Shown here in pieces: positions 1 through 7,905 of a DNA stretch of 64,000 nucleotides (its first letter is position 1; every line of letters begins with the position of its first letter). A program made the position numbers and the translations under genes. The notes under the pieces are model-generated. The model made no database searches. It saw only the letters and a program-made list of their open reading frames with translations, and had not been told where the DNA came from. The stretch is from Falsigemmobacter faecalis (GTDB lineage Bacteria > Pseudomonadota > Alphaproteobacteria > Rhodobacterales > Rhodobacteraceae): NCBI RefSeq assembly GCF_003863335.1, contig NZ_RRAZ01000007.1, forward strand, positions 1-64,000, in the 5' to 3' direction.

Positions 1-582
1 ATCTGCGAATTGGATCCCATTATCGGTGAGTATGGTATGGATCCGGTAGGGCACGGCTTTGAGGAGGTATTCCAGGAACTCCCAAGCGGTTTTCCGATCC
101 GCTTTGTCGACGAGTTGGGTCACCGCGAACTTACTGGTTCTGTCAATGCCGACAAAGAGATACAGCCAATCGTCGGGCAAACGATCCCCCGGATCGTTTG
201 CTGATCCTCCTCATACCTCCGCCGTTTGCACCTCGGCTATGTCGATGTGGAAAAAGCCGATCGGGGTGCGCTTAAACTTCTGCCGCTTGGGCTTATCGCC
301 GCTGACATCCTCCAGCTTTGAGATCCCGTGGCGCTGCAAACACCGATGAAGAGCCGATCTGCTGAGATGTGGGATGCCGGGCTGGAGGGCATAGAGACAA
401 TCGTCCAGGGGAAGCAGAGTGTGGCGTCGGAAGGCCACGACAATAGCCTCTTCTCCCTCGGTCAGAACGGTCGAACGGGGCTCTTTCGGCCCCGTCTTCC
501 GGTCTACAACCGAAGACCTCTTCCGCCACTTGGTGACCGTCTTTGGGTTGATCCCGAGTTCCCGGCTTAGCTCCGAGAGCAC
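1..582 (-). pseudogene. IS481-family transposase remnant, interrupted and cut by window edge
   Basis: The minus-strand reading resembles IS481-type DDE transposases. It has an N-terminal helix-turn-helix (residues reading NPKTVTKW), the segment RRHTLLPLDDCLYALQP, and the start of the catalytic core (FHIDIAEVQT). An in-frame TGA at 213-211 then stops the frame. The same frame continues beyond it with about 15 residues I do not recognise, then family-like sequence again (LYLFVGIDRTSKF...TDNGIQFAD) up to the window edge. The true N-terminus is also unclear, because the first Met lies close to the helix-turn-helix. I read it as an inactive copy. The stop and the extra residues lie around a perfect 25-bp palindrome. 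Family assignment is from recognised motifs, not a search. Confidence 0.8.
177..201. repeat. 25-bp perfect inverted repeat inside the transposase remnant
   Basis: Arms GCAAACGATCC (177-187) and GGATCGTTTGC (191-201) are separated by CCC. The repeat lies within the stretch that seems to be extra compared with usual IS481 transposases, just beside the in-frame TGA. It may be a small insertion or a duplication scar. Confidence 0.85.
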
Positions 583-583
583 T

Positions 584-672
584 CAAGCCTGCCTTTGAAC
601 CAATGGCAGGCAGGCTTTCGTCTTGCGATCATTCAGGCCTGCCGTTGCGCCGATGGCGGGCAAGCCCTCATT
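584..672. repeat. Two imperfect 39-bp hairpin repeats
   Basis: Copy 1 (584-622) and copy 2 (634-672) match at 28 of 39 positions, with 50 bp between their starts. Each carries a self-complementary GCCTGCC...GGC(A/G)GGC core around an 11-nt loop, so each can fold into a short hairpin. They sit between the transposase remnant and the recombinase. The rest of 583-949 shows no gene I can support; a 78-codon minus-strand reading over 583-819 resembles nothing I know. Confidence 0.5.
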
Positions 673-949
673 ATTGCAGCTCGGACAGCGGGCCCTCGCC
701 ATGCTCACTCGGACCAGTGGCGTGCCATGGCTCGATCGTGGCGCTTCCATGACGAATTTGTCCCATAGGGCATCCTTCCATTCCCTTGAAAAGATCTCAC
801 CATCAAACCGTGGGATCAAACACCTAAGCTCTTTTCAAGTTAGCGTTGGTGACGCTGTCCTGCTCACGACATGAGCAGAGCTCATGCCCGCACTTTACGA
901 GGACGACCGCGACGCGGCCCTGTGGCCTGTGCGGGGTGTGCGTCGCGCT

Positions 950-2828
950 TTACTTGGATCGGCCGCAGCCCGTGCTCAGAAAACAGATCACGCTTGTCAA
1001 ATCCGCTTTGACGATGGCTGTTCGGGGGAAGGACCCTTCGATCCTTGGCAGGAGGTTGATGATCTCATTCGCGGTGATCAGATCAATCGCTTCCGTATAG
1101 ACTTCGCTGTTCGTGTCTGCGCCCGCATGTCCCATGATGTCGAGGCGGAGCTCTGGTGCGACCCCTTCTTTCTTCAGGCGCGCGTTCACGTAATGCCGGA
1201 AGCTGTGGAAGCTTTTCTTTTCCCGCCCGTCCACCAATTGCTTCGTGAGAGCGAGGCGGAATTTATAGTCGATCTTCTCGCCGATCTTATCCTCGGTCGG
1301 CATCCGCAGGTCGGGGAAGAGCATATCAGCGCCTGCCTCGCGCAACTTAGCTGCACGGTCCAGAAGGCCCAGCTCGACCAGCTGGGGATGCAATGCGATC
1401 ATTCGCGGCGAGGCGAGGTTCTTTACGCCTCTGACTTTATTGGGAGCGAAGCGATTAAATGGGATGTGAAACATCATGCCCACATCTCTTGGAGTGAGGC
1501 CGCCTATTTCCGCGCGTCGCGCGCCGGTAAAGGCGGCGATCAGGGGTAACCAGTAGAGCCCGTCGCCCTCGACTGTCGGGCCGGGCTCCTGCCATTTTTT
1601 GCCCTGGAGATTTCCACGCCAGATCGGGTGCTCGAAGAGGGGAGGAGGTCATCCGTCTGCAGCGCCGGTCGCTTGTCCCTTGCGCGCTTCGTCTCGCGGG
1701 GTTTGAGGATTTTGGTGTCAAGGGTTGCAAGGTCCCTGTAGTCCTCGCTGATCGCCTTGCGGAAGATCAGCCCAGATAACCGAGGTTCCGCTTGATGGTG
1801 GCAGGCGACAGGCCGAGCTCTTCAAGCGGGAGCTTCCTGGCCCTCTTGAGAATCTGGGCCAGTGACATCGATTGCTCGGCGCTCGACTTGCGATAGGTCT
1901 TGGGCAGGGCCTTCAACAGGTCGACGAACTTCGCCAGATGAACCTGCCGGATGTCTCGGAGATCGCTGATCTCGGCCGCTTCGGCGAACAGGCGGTATAT
2001 CCTGAGCTTTTGATCGATACTCAGAGCTTTGACCTTTGCCTTGCGCTGCTGCACCTCGAAGCGCGCGATGAGATCTTCCCAGGCTGGTGAGTAGGCGGCG
2101 ACCTTGTCGGCCCGAACAACAGGCTGTGCGATCTGTGGCTGAAGCGCTGCCGCGGGACTGGCAAGGGTCTCCGCAATCTGAAGGGCCTCGTCGAACCCGA
2201 CTGTCGTGTCCTTGGCGGCTTGAATATAGGCTGCAGCACGGCCCTGGATATATTTATTCCGTGCGACCAGAAAGTCAGCCGCACCAATATCCTGGCGGCC
2301 GATGGCAGTCTGGAGTTGGTCTAAAATCTGGCTGCCGTGCCTGTCCTGCGGGGTGCTGGTGGCGAGCGCGACGTTGTTCTCAATGTTCTCGCGCAGCAGG
2401 GTCACCTCAACCTGACTGCGGCCCTCGATATGGAGGGCTTCGGCTTGCATATCCGTGAGCGGGGCTGCTCCCGCGCCATGCTGGGCGATCATGCGCAAAG
2501 CAGTGCCCATAGCCCAATCCTGCGCCTGATTGCTTTCGGAATCGCCCCTGTGGCGCACATCGGCGCGGAAGATCGCAATCTTCTTTTGCTCGCGCTCAAT
2601 GATGAACTTGAGGAATTTGCGGGCTTCAGCGACGGTCAGGCCTTGGACGGACATGGCATCAAACAGGTTGTTGCTCTCGACCGTTACGATTGCAGCACGG
2701 CGTCGTGCAATCAACGGTTCATTCGTCCGAAGGCTGATTTGGAGGATCCTGCCACCCGCGCGGGCAGGGGGGCGGCGGCGCCAGACATAGGAAGCGCCAC
2801 GACGGTAGAGATGCGATTGGAAAGCCAT
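950..2828 (-). pseudogene. Tyrosine recombinase (phage-type integrase), two apparent frameshifts
   Basis: The N-terminal part (2828 to about 1771) begins with a DUF6538-like opening (HLYRRGASYVWRRR) followed by the SAM-like core-binding region. The catalytic part follows in two other frames: TGARRAEI (Arg), HSFRHYV (His-x-x-Arg), MGHAGADTNSEVY (His and the nucleophile Tyr). The first frame ends at TGA just after RNLGYLG; the protein continues one frame over as LIFRKAISEDY. A second shift lies at 1639-1642 (DDLLP then LFEHPIW). Each shift is repaired by adding one base to a G/C run (1771-1773 and 1639-1642). All five catalytic residues are present, so the break is recent or a sequencing artefact. 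The gene starts 130 bp from the 3' end of tRNA-Asn and reads away from it, as in tRNA-integrated islands. Confidence 0.85.
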
Positions 2829-2878
2829 AGGATACCCTTAATGGACAGGGCAAATCCGATTAACGGCATCTCTTCCGA

Positions 2879-2896
2879 GTGTGATGCGTATCACAC
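2879..2896. repeat. 18-bp palindrome between recombinase and tRNA-Asn
   Basis: GTGTGAT-GCGT-ATCACAC is a perfect inverted repeat about 50 bp upstream of the recombinase start. It could be an operator or an arm-type recombinase/excisionase site at the element end. Confidence 0.6.
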
Positions 2897-2904
2897 CCAC
2901 ATGG

Positions 2905-2927
2905 TTTTCGCGCTATTTGCGCGAAAA
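2905..2927. repeat. Hairpin (9-bp arms) at the element end
   Basis: TTTTCGCGC (2905-2913), loop TATTT, GCGCGAAAA (2919-2927). The stem is GC-rich in its inner part and A/T at its base, which also suits a bidirectional terminator separating recombinase and tRNA. Confidence 0.6.
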
Positions 2928-2957
2928 TACCAAATTCATCAGAGCGTCAGATGATTT

Positions 2958-3032
2958 TGGCTCCGGCGGTAGGGATCGAACCTACGACCAATTGATTAAC
3001 AGTCAACTGCTCTACCGCTGAGCTACGCCGGA
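2958..3032 (-). tRNA. tRNA-Asn (GTT)
   Basis: The minus strand folds as a standard cloverleaf: acceptor TCCGGCG/CGCCGGA, D-arm with GTAGCTCAGC, anticodon loop CTGTTAA giving anticodon GTT, TΨC arm GGTTCGATCCC, and an encoded CCA at 2960-2958. Its 3' end faces the recombinase pseudogene, so it is the likely attachment site of the element to the left. Confidence 0.97.
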
Positions 3033-3043
3033 ACATGTGGGGT

Positions 3044-3072
3044 GGTATAGCTATGGTGTTCGGTGCCGTCCA
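3044..3072 (-). promoter_or_regulatory. Likely sigma-70 promoter of tRNA-Asn
   Basis: On the minus strand, TGGACG (3072-3067) and TATACC (3049-3044) are 17 bp apart and end 11 bp before the tRNA 5' end at 3032. Both boxes are close to consensus. Confidence 0.6.
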
Positions 3073-3120
3073 GAGCAAAAAAGAAGATTTTTTGAAGATT
3101 TTTCAACGGCCCCTGTCCTG

Positions 3121-4029
3121 TCACGCCTCGGGCAGTGACCATAGCGCGTCGCGGGTGGCGGCGGGGTGGGCAGCGGCCAGCCTGCGCTGGCTGAGGTCGA
3201 GCAGATGAGCCAGCACATTGCGGCTCGCGGCGGGCAGAAGCGAGGGATCGACCTCTGTATAAATCCGCGCGGCAAGCTCGGCGGCGGTGCCGGGCCCGTC
3301 GTGCAGGGCCGTCAGAATCTGCGCTTCGCGGCTCAACCGGTGGGCGCGCAGTGCCTCAAGACGGGGGAGCGCGGGGTCGACCGGTGCACCGTGCCCCGGC
3401 CAGAGCACCTTTGGCGCGCGCGCGATCAGCCGGTCGAGCGAGGCCATATAATCCGACATATCGCCATCGGGCGGAGAGACGATGCTCGTGGCCCAGCCCA
3501 TCGCCAGATCAGCCGAGAAAATCCCCTCTCCCATCACAAAGCAAAGGTGATTGCCGAGATGTCCGGGCGTGTGCAGCGCCTCAAGCTGCCAGTCGTCCCC
3601 GGTCAGGATCTGCCCGTCGGCGAGCCGGATATCGGGCGTGAAGCTGTGATCGCACCCCTCTCCGCCGCCCAGACCGCTCAGCCCCTGCCAGGCGGGGTTC
3701 AGGCCGTCGCGCGCGGTTCCAAAAGCCAGCACCGGCGCATGGGTGGCCGCTTTCAGGGCGGGGGCAAGGGCGCTGTGATCAAGGTGCGCATGGCTGATGA
3801 GAATGCGGGTGATGCGCTCTCCCGGGCGCAGAGCGGCCAGGAGAGCCTGCAGATGTGCGGGGTCGGCAGGTCCGGGGTCGAGGACGGTAACCTCTCCGCG
3901 ACCGATCAGATAGCTGTTGGTGCCGGAGCCTGTGAGGGGCGAGGGATTGGCCGCGCGCAGCACGCGCAGATTCTGCGTGAGACTGACGGGCTGGCCCGGG
4001 ACTGCGGCATCAATCGGATCGCTCGGCAT
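3121..4029 (-). CDS. MBL-fold metallo-hydrolase (LACTB2/glyoxalase II-like)
   Basis: The 302-residue protein has the metallo-beta-lactamase metal motif SHAHLDHS at about residues 79-86, HTPGH further on, a conserved Asp in SADLAMGW, and GHGAP near residue 220. A short helical C-terminal domain follows, as in LACTB2-type hydrolases (winged helix). These motifs support a two-metal hydrolase, but the substrate cannot be told. The chosen ATG at 4029 has AGGAGAG a few bases upstream; a longer in-frame reading to 4311 lacks family-like sequence and is not used. Its nearest neighbour, tRNA-Asn, lies downstream on the same strand. Confidence 0.9.
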   Translation of the reverse strand: MPSDPIDAAVPGQPVSLTQNLRVLRAANPSPLTGSGTNSYLIGRGEVTVLDPGPADPAHLQALLAALRPGERITRILISHAHLDHSALAPALKAATHAPVLAFGTARDGLNPAWQGLSGLGGGEGCDHSFTPDIRLADGQILTGDDWQLEALHTPGHLGNHLCFVMGEGIFSADLAMGWATSIVSPPDGDMSDYMASLDRLIARAPKVLWPGHGAPVDPALPRLEALRAHRLSREAQILTALHDGPGTAAELAARIYTEVDPSLLPAASRNVLAHLLDLSQRRLAAAHPAATRDALWSLPEA

Positions 4030-4061
4030 GGTCTTTCTCTCCTGCGGCACTGCAAAAGCAG

Positions 4062-4415
4062 TTAGACCGGGGCGACGAGAGAAAGATACACCCGATTTTC
4101 CCGTTTCGGCTTTGTGCGCGAACCGGCCACCTTCGTCAGGATCTGCGCGATTTCCGGCAAAGCGCCCGGCGCGACGATCGAAAAGGAGGAGCAGATACGC
4201 GCAGGACCGTTTTCCTGCAGTACGACGTGGAGAAGGTCGCCCACCTTCGGCATTTCTCGCCCGCAGGCAGAGAGAGGTAGTATCGCAAGCGCACCCTGAT
4301 CTTCGCACCACAGGATATAAGCCTGTGATTTTGAGGATCGAGCCAGGACAATAGCTTCCAAATTCCCCTCCATTTTAAACAGGTTACTGGTTAACACACG
4401 ATTGCCTGCAATCAT
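4062..4415 (-). CDS. Hypothetical protein, about 117 residues
   Basis: I do not recognise this family. The protein has a compact, mostly beta-like N-terminal half (LEAIVLARSSKSQAYILWCEDQG) and a basic C-terminal tail, with no signal peptide or membrane segment. The second ATG, giving MEGNLEAI, would shorten it by 14 residues and could be the true start. It lies 32 bp upstream of the MBL hydrolase on the same strand, so the two may be co-transcribed. Confidence 0.5.
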   Translation of the reverse strand: MIAGNRVLTSNLFKMEGNLEAIVLARSSKSQAYILWCEDQGALAILPLSACGREMPKVGDLLHVVLQENGPARICSSFSIVAPGALPEIAQILTKVAGSRTKPKRENRVYLSLVAPV

Positions 4416-4569
4416 GGAGCTTGAGATTGTGACAGCAAAGCTGCAGATTTGTGTCAGGTTATTAAGTAAAAGTATTGAGTTGCACGCTAAGGTTGTGAAA
4501 TATTGTAATTGATTACCAAATTGCGAATTTCCCGAATTTAGCAGAGTGGATAGCGTGAAAGAGTTCAGG
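4416..4569. promoter_or_regulatory. AT-rich divergent intergenic region with palindrome
   Basis: This gap between the divergent genes at 4415 and 4570 is clearly more AT-rich than its surroundings. It contains AAATT-GCG-AATTT (4518-4530) overlapping a direct repeat GAATTTCCCGAATTT. The palindrome sits about 40 bp before the regulator gene and could be its operator; no promoter boxes are certain. Confidence 0.4.
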
Positions 4570-5385
4570 ATGACATTTCAGACGCCTACCCCCCGTCGCG
4601 CTGCTTCGCCGCCTGAAGTTCGGATGGTGTTCTCGGAAAACCTCAGGCAGCTGTTGCAGGCGGGCCCCTCAATCGCCGCCCTGTGCAGGGACCTTCAGCT
4701 GAACCGTACGCAGTTTCACCGGTTTCTGACCGGCGAGGCCTGCCCGAGGCAGGATGTTCTGAAAAAGATCTGCGACTATTTTGGTGTCGATGGCCGTATT
4801 CTGCTGGAGCCATTGTCGCAGATCCAGCCGCTGGCAGGGAGCCAGTCCGATCCCATTCTGCGCGAGGTGCTTTTGCCCGAGGGCAGTCGGCCCTTTGACG
4901 ATTATTTCTTTCCCGATGGGTATTACCGCTATTGGCGGCGTTCTTTTTCCAGCCCCGGCAATTATGTCTCGGGGATCTGGCGGGTGCGCCGTGCGGGCGC
5001 CGTGAAGCATGTGGATGGCTGGGAGGTTTATCCCTATGCCATTCGTAGCGGCACCCGGCGGTTTGCGCGCAAAAACCACTGGGCCGGGGTGGTGGTGCAG
5101 GCCTTTGACGGGGTAAAGCTTTACACCCGCGCCGAGAGCGAGACGGTCGTGACCTTTACCTTCCTTGAATTCGGCGTCCCGCATTCCTCGTTCTATCTGC
5201 GGGGGATCTCGGTGCTGGCGCGCCGCCACATGGCGGGCGCGTCGCGCATGACGCCTCTTCTGGCCGAACGGGTGGGGACCGGGCGGGGGGATCTGCTTCG
5301 CGCCGCAAGGGGCTGCGGGATGCTTGCGGCTGAGGCATTGCCGGCGCAGGTGCGTCAGGCCCTCGACAGCACGGATCTGTTCTAA
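4570..5385 (+). CDS. XRE-family transcriptional regulator
   Basis: The N-terminal 80 residues contain an XRE-type helix-turn-helix (SIAALCRDLQLNRTQFHRFLTG followed by LKKICDYFGV). The long C-terminal part, about 190 residues, has no motif I recognise; it is rich in aromatic and basic residues (FDDYFFPDGYYRYWRR) and may bind a ligand. The Met at 4570 is chosen because the sequence before it does not look conserved; a GTG at 4546 would add eight residues. The gene stands alone, divergent from 4062-4415. Its target is unknown. Confidence 0.75.
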   Translation: MTFQTPTPRRAASPPEVRMVFSENLRQLLQAGPSIAALCRDLQLNRTQFHRFLTGEACPRQDVLKKICDYFGVDGRILLEPLSQIQPLAGSQSDPILREVLLPEGSRPFDDYFFPDGYYRYWRRSFSSPGNYVSGIWRVRRAGAVKHVDGWEVYPYAIRSGTRRFARKNHWAGVVVQAFDGVKLYTRAESETVVTFTFLEFGVPHSSFYLRGISVLARRHMAGASRMTPLLAERVGTGRGDLLRAARGCGMLAAEALPAQVRQALDSTDLF

Positions 5386-5590
5386 TCCGGGGGATCCGAT
5401 TGTCGGCTGCAGGCGCTTTGTCAGAGTGACGCTCTGTCATCCGCGGGGCGCTGACGTCCCCATTGGCGAAAATGCGCCCGGGTAAGGGTTTGGGCGGCAA
5501 ACTCCGGCAGGCATGGGCGGCTTTTCGGTCCCCCGTTCAGCGACAGGGGTCTTCCGCTTTCAGTGACATCATTGATGCCCGCACCTTGAT

Positions 5591-5636
5591 GCGGTCTCAG
5601 GGGGTGACCGCTTTCGCCGTCACCCGCTGAGACCGC
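5591..5636 (-). terminator. Long hairpin, possible terminator
   Basis: GCGGTCTCAG (5591-5600) pairs with CTGAGACCGC (5627-5636), and inside it GGGTGAC pairs with GTCACCC around loop CGCTTTCGCC. It lies 7 bp after the stop of the minus-strand gene ending at 5643. No T-run follows on either strand, so a transcript-stabilising or attenuating role is also possible. Confidence 0.45.
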
Positions 5637-5642
5637 CTGTTG

Positions 5643-6002
5643 TCAGGCGCGCAGCGGCAGACCTTCGGCCACAGTGATCGTCGCGTGACGGCCCTGGAAC
5701 TGAAAGCTGAAGCGCTGACGCGGCGGCGGCGCGATACGAGAGATATGCTCGCTCTCCACCGAGATTTCGAGCGCGAGCAGCAGGGCGATGATCTCGCCCT
5801 CATAAGCGCTGTCGGTGCCGTAAAACCGCACGCGTGCGGAATGCACGCCGCGCAGCGTATGGGTAAGGTGACGGAAGCTCGCATCATCGATCAGCGATGA
5901 CACGGACTGCGGAGCGGAAGCGGGAGCCTGAGCCTGCACGGGAATCCTCGGATATTTCAGGGGCCTGGGACCGCAGGGGCCAACACGCCGGGCGGGCATC
6001 AT
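5643..6002 (-). CDS. Hypothetical protein, up to 119 residues
   Basis: I do not recognise this family. The first 35 residues are Pro/Ala/Arg-rich and look poorly conserved. From SLIDDASFRHLTH onward the sequence looks like a compact domain (ARVRFYGTDSAYEGEIIALLLALEI, then basic strands to the end). The first of two adjacent ATG codons is used; a later start is possible. A long hairpin follows the stop. The reading has codon use like its neighbours, but the gene call is only moderately secure. Confidence 0.45.
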   Translation of the reverse strand: MMPARRVGPCGPRPLKYPRIPVQAQAPASAPQSVSSLIDDASFRHLTHTLRGVHSARVRFYGTDSAYEGEIIALLLALEISVESEHISRIAPPPRQRFSFQFQGRHATITVAEGLPLRA

Positions 6003-6256
6003 AGACCGGACTGCGCGGCGATGACAGGCGCGGCCGGGTCACAATCTGCGGCGAAGGCGAAGCTTTGCCGAAAGAGCGCGGAAAGGGGGGCTGTCTGGTC
6101 CCCGGAGGTTGGCGGGTTACGCCTTTCACAGGCCAGAGGCCGAAACGAGGATCTGACGCAGATGGGCAGGATCGCGGGCAACAGGCACGTTCATGCCGAC
6201 AGCCAGCATAGGGCTGAAACAGCAGTCACCAGTTTCCGCGATCTTAGGAGGGGAAG

Positions 6257-6340
6257 TGGTGGGCGACCCTGGAATCGAACCAGGCGTGGGTCTCCCCGGC
6301 GGAGTTACAGTCCGCTGCCGCACCTTGCAGCGCGTCGCCC
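6257..6340 (-). tRNA. tRNA-Tyr (GTA), copy 1
   Basis: Class II tRNA with a long variable arm, anticodon loop CTGTAAC (anticodon GTA), acceptor GGGCGAC/GTCGCCC and encoded CCA at 6259-6257. It differs from copies 2 and 3 at one base after the acceptor stem (GGGCGACGC against GGGCGACGT). It is the last copy in transcription order, and no intrinsic terminator follows directly. Confidence 0.95.
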
Positions 6341-6363
6341 GAAGCTTGAAGGCTTCATTTATT

Positions 6364-6386
6364 GAAAAAACCGCCCGAAGGCGGTC
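6364..6386 (-). terminator. Intrinsic terminator between tRNA-Tyr copies 2 and 1
   Basis: On the minus strand ACCGCC-TTCG-GGCGGT is followed by a run of T (6370-6364 region). It sits between two tandem tRNA genes and only about 24 bp before the next tRNA 5' end. Confidence 0.75.
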
Positions 6387-6422
6387 CCCTCATCACAGCT
6401 GTCATACCCTCCCCGAAGGAAA

Positions 6423-6506
6423 TGGTGGGCGACCCTGGAATCGAACCAGGCGTGGGTCTCCCCGGCGGAGTTACAGTCCGCTGCCGCACCTTGCAGCACG
6501 TCGCCC
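6423..6506 (-). tRNA. tRNA-Tyr (GTA), copy 2
   Basis: Identical to copy 3 over all 84 bases including CCA (6425-6423). It lies 166 bp from each neighbouring copy. A terminator-like hairpin lies both before and after it, so its expression may depend on read-through from copy 3. Confidence 0.95.
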
Positions 6507-6529
6507 GAAGCTTGAAGGCTTCATTTATT

Positions 6530-6552
6530 GAAAAAACCGCCCGAAGGCGGTC
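6530..6552 (-). terminator. Intrinsic terminator between tRNA-Tyr copies 3 and 2
   Basis: Exact copy of the hairpin at 6364-6386: ACCGCC-TTCG-GGCGGT with a T-run on the minus strand, directly downstream of the promoter-proximal tRNA-Tyr. Confidence 0.75.
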
Positions 6553-6588
6553 CCCTCATCACAGCTGTCATACCCTCCCCGAAGGAAA

Positions 6589-6672
6589 TGGTGGGCGACC
6601 CTGGAATCGAACCAGGCGTGGGTCTCCCCGGCGGAGTTACAGTCCGCTGCCGCACCTTGCAGCACGTCGCCC
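6589..6672 (-). tRNA. tRNA-Tyr (GTA), copy 3 (promoter-proximal)
   Basis: Class II tRNA-Tyr with anticodon GTA and encoded CCA (6591-6589). It is first in transcription order, with a clear promoter 17 bp upstream of its 5' end. Confidence 0.95.
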
Positions 6673-6688
6673 GACGCTGTGTGAGGGC

Positions 6689-6717
6689 TGTCTACCGGGG
6701 CACCACCGGGGCGTCAA
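6689..6717 (-). promoter_or_regulatory. Sigma-70 promoter of the tRNA-Tyr array
   Basis: On the minus strand, TTGACG (6717-6712), 17 bp, TAGACA (6694-6689). The predicted transcript would start about 10 bases before the tRNA 5' end at 6672. No comparable promoter fits between the copies. The rest of 6673-6964 holds no gene I can support. Confidence 0.75.
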
Positions 6718-6964
6718 GGGCTCTCTCTCAGGGAAAATGCAAATTCCCGAAATTTCAGGAAAAAAGTTTGCCGCCACAGGGTTAGGGGCTGTTCATTCGC
6801 TTTGGGGCAGGGGTGGCGACAGCCTGGCTTCTTGCGCAGGACCGCGAAACACGGCACGAGGGCCACTGCTTTGGCCCCGGACGATCTGTTGTGCAGAACG
6901 GGGGGGTTGCGCCGCCCTTGCGCGGATAGATTTGGCAGCGCATCCTGCCGTCAGGAGACAGACA

Positions 6965-7744
6965 ATGAAAAAACCGTCCTGGGTGATTGATAAAGAACGC
7001 TCGCGCCGCGCCTCAGCCGCAGAGACCGTCTGGCTCTTCGGCCTGCATGCGGTGCGCGACGCGCTGATGAACCCCAACCGCGAAAAGCTGCGCCTTTTGC
7101 TCACGCGCAATGCCGCCGACAAACTGGCCGATGCAATCGAAGCCTCGGGCATGGAGCCGGAGATTGAAGATCCGCGCAAATTCAGCGCGCCGATCGACCC
7201 GGACTCGGTGCACCAGGGCGCAGCGCTTGAGGTGAAGGCGCTGGACTGGGGCAGCCTCAGCGATGTGGCCGCCGGTGGTGAGGGCAAGCCCCTGGTTGTT
7301 CTGCTCGACCGCGTGACCGATCCGCATAACGTCGGCGCGATCCTGCGCTCGGCCGAAGTCTTTGGTGCGCGCGCTGTCATCGCCCCGCGCCACCACTCGG
7401 CCCCTGAGACCGGCGCTCTGGCGAAAACCGCTTCCGGCGCGCTGGAGCGGCAGCCCTATCTGCGCGTGACCAACCTCTCTGAGGCCATGGTGACGCTGCG
7501 GGACATGGGCTATATTCTTCTGGGCCTTGATGGCGATGCAGAGCAGACCCTGGCGGAGGGCGTTGCCTCGGCAAATGGCCGTCCGATTGCCCTGGTGATG
7601 GGCGCCGAAGGCCCGGGTCTGCGTGAGAAAACCCGTGAGACCTGCGATGCGCTGGTCCGCGTTCCTTATGGCAGCGATTTCGGCTCTCTGAACGTGTCGA
7701 ATGCCGCCGCCGTGGCGCTTTATGAAGCGGCCCGCGGGAAGTGA
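6965..7744 (+). CDS. rlmB: 23S rRNA 2'-O-methyltransferase RlmB-like (SpoU/TrmH family)
   Basis: The 259-residue protein has an N-terminal substrate-binding domain beginning VWLFGLHAVRDAL (about residues 22-34). The SPOUT methyltransferase motifs follow: DRVTDPHNVGAILRSAEVFGA at about 115-135, VMGAEGPGL near 210, and GSLNVSNAAAVALYEA near the C-terminus. These are the three SpoU/TrmH motifs that bind SAM in a trefoil knot. RlmB methylates G2251 of 23S rRNA; a TrmH-type tRNA target cannot be excluded. ATG 6965 has AGGAGA upstream; the long in-frame extension to the left runs through the tRNA-Tyr repeats and is not real. A terminator follows at 7852. Confidence 0.9.
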   Translation: MKKPSWVIDKERSRRASAAETVWLFGLHAVRDALMNPNREKLRLLLTRNAADKLADAIEASGMEPEIEDPRKFSAPIDPDSVHQGAALEVKALDWGSLSDVAAGGEGKPLVVLLDRVTDPHNVGAILRSAEVFGARAVIAPRHHSAPETGALAKTASGALERQPYLRVTNLSEAMVTLRDMGYILLGLDGDAEQTLAEGVASANGRPIALVMGAEGPGLREKTRETCDALVRVPYGSDFGSLNVSNAAAVALYEAARGK

Positions 7745-7851
7745 GATCACAGTTTCGCGAGGCTGCTACTTTTTCGCAGATTGCGCGTTATCTGTAACAG
7801 GTGCGGGGTCGGAACCCCCGCGCTGCGTCTCACTGTCCCTCGTTCCGTGAC

Positions 7852-7885
7852 TGGCGCCTGGTCGTAAAGCCCGGGCGCCATTTTT
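7852..7885 (+). terminator. Intrinsic terminator after rlmB
   Basis: TGGCGCC (7852-7858) pairs with GGCGCCA (7874-7880), followed by TTTTTCTTTTT. It lies just before the Shine-Dalgarno sequence of the next gene. A smaller hairpin (GCGGGG...CCCCGC, about 7803-7821) precedes it. Confidence 0.75.
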
Positions 7886-7905
7886 CTTTTTCTGAGGGGG
7901 AGAGA

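Larger units (their letters stand above)
6257..6672. repeat. 166-bp tandem triplication of tRNA-Tyr plus spacer
   Basis: The unit is an 84-bp tRNA gene plus an 82-bp spacer. Two full units (6257-6422 and 6423-6588) and a third tRNA (6589-6672) follow head to tail and are identical except for one base in copy 1. Similarity ends sharply at the tRNA borders. Confidence 0.97.

Noticed and set aside
584-672. CRISPR repeat pair
   Set aside because: Only two copies, 28 of 39 matches and an 11-bp gap; no cas genes in the window.
6193-6785. Repeated protein-like frames over the tRNA-Tyr array
   Set aside because: They arise from translating the 166-bp tRNA repeat and its spacer.
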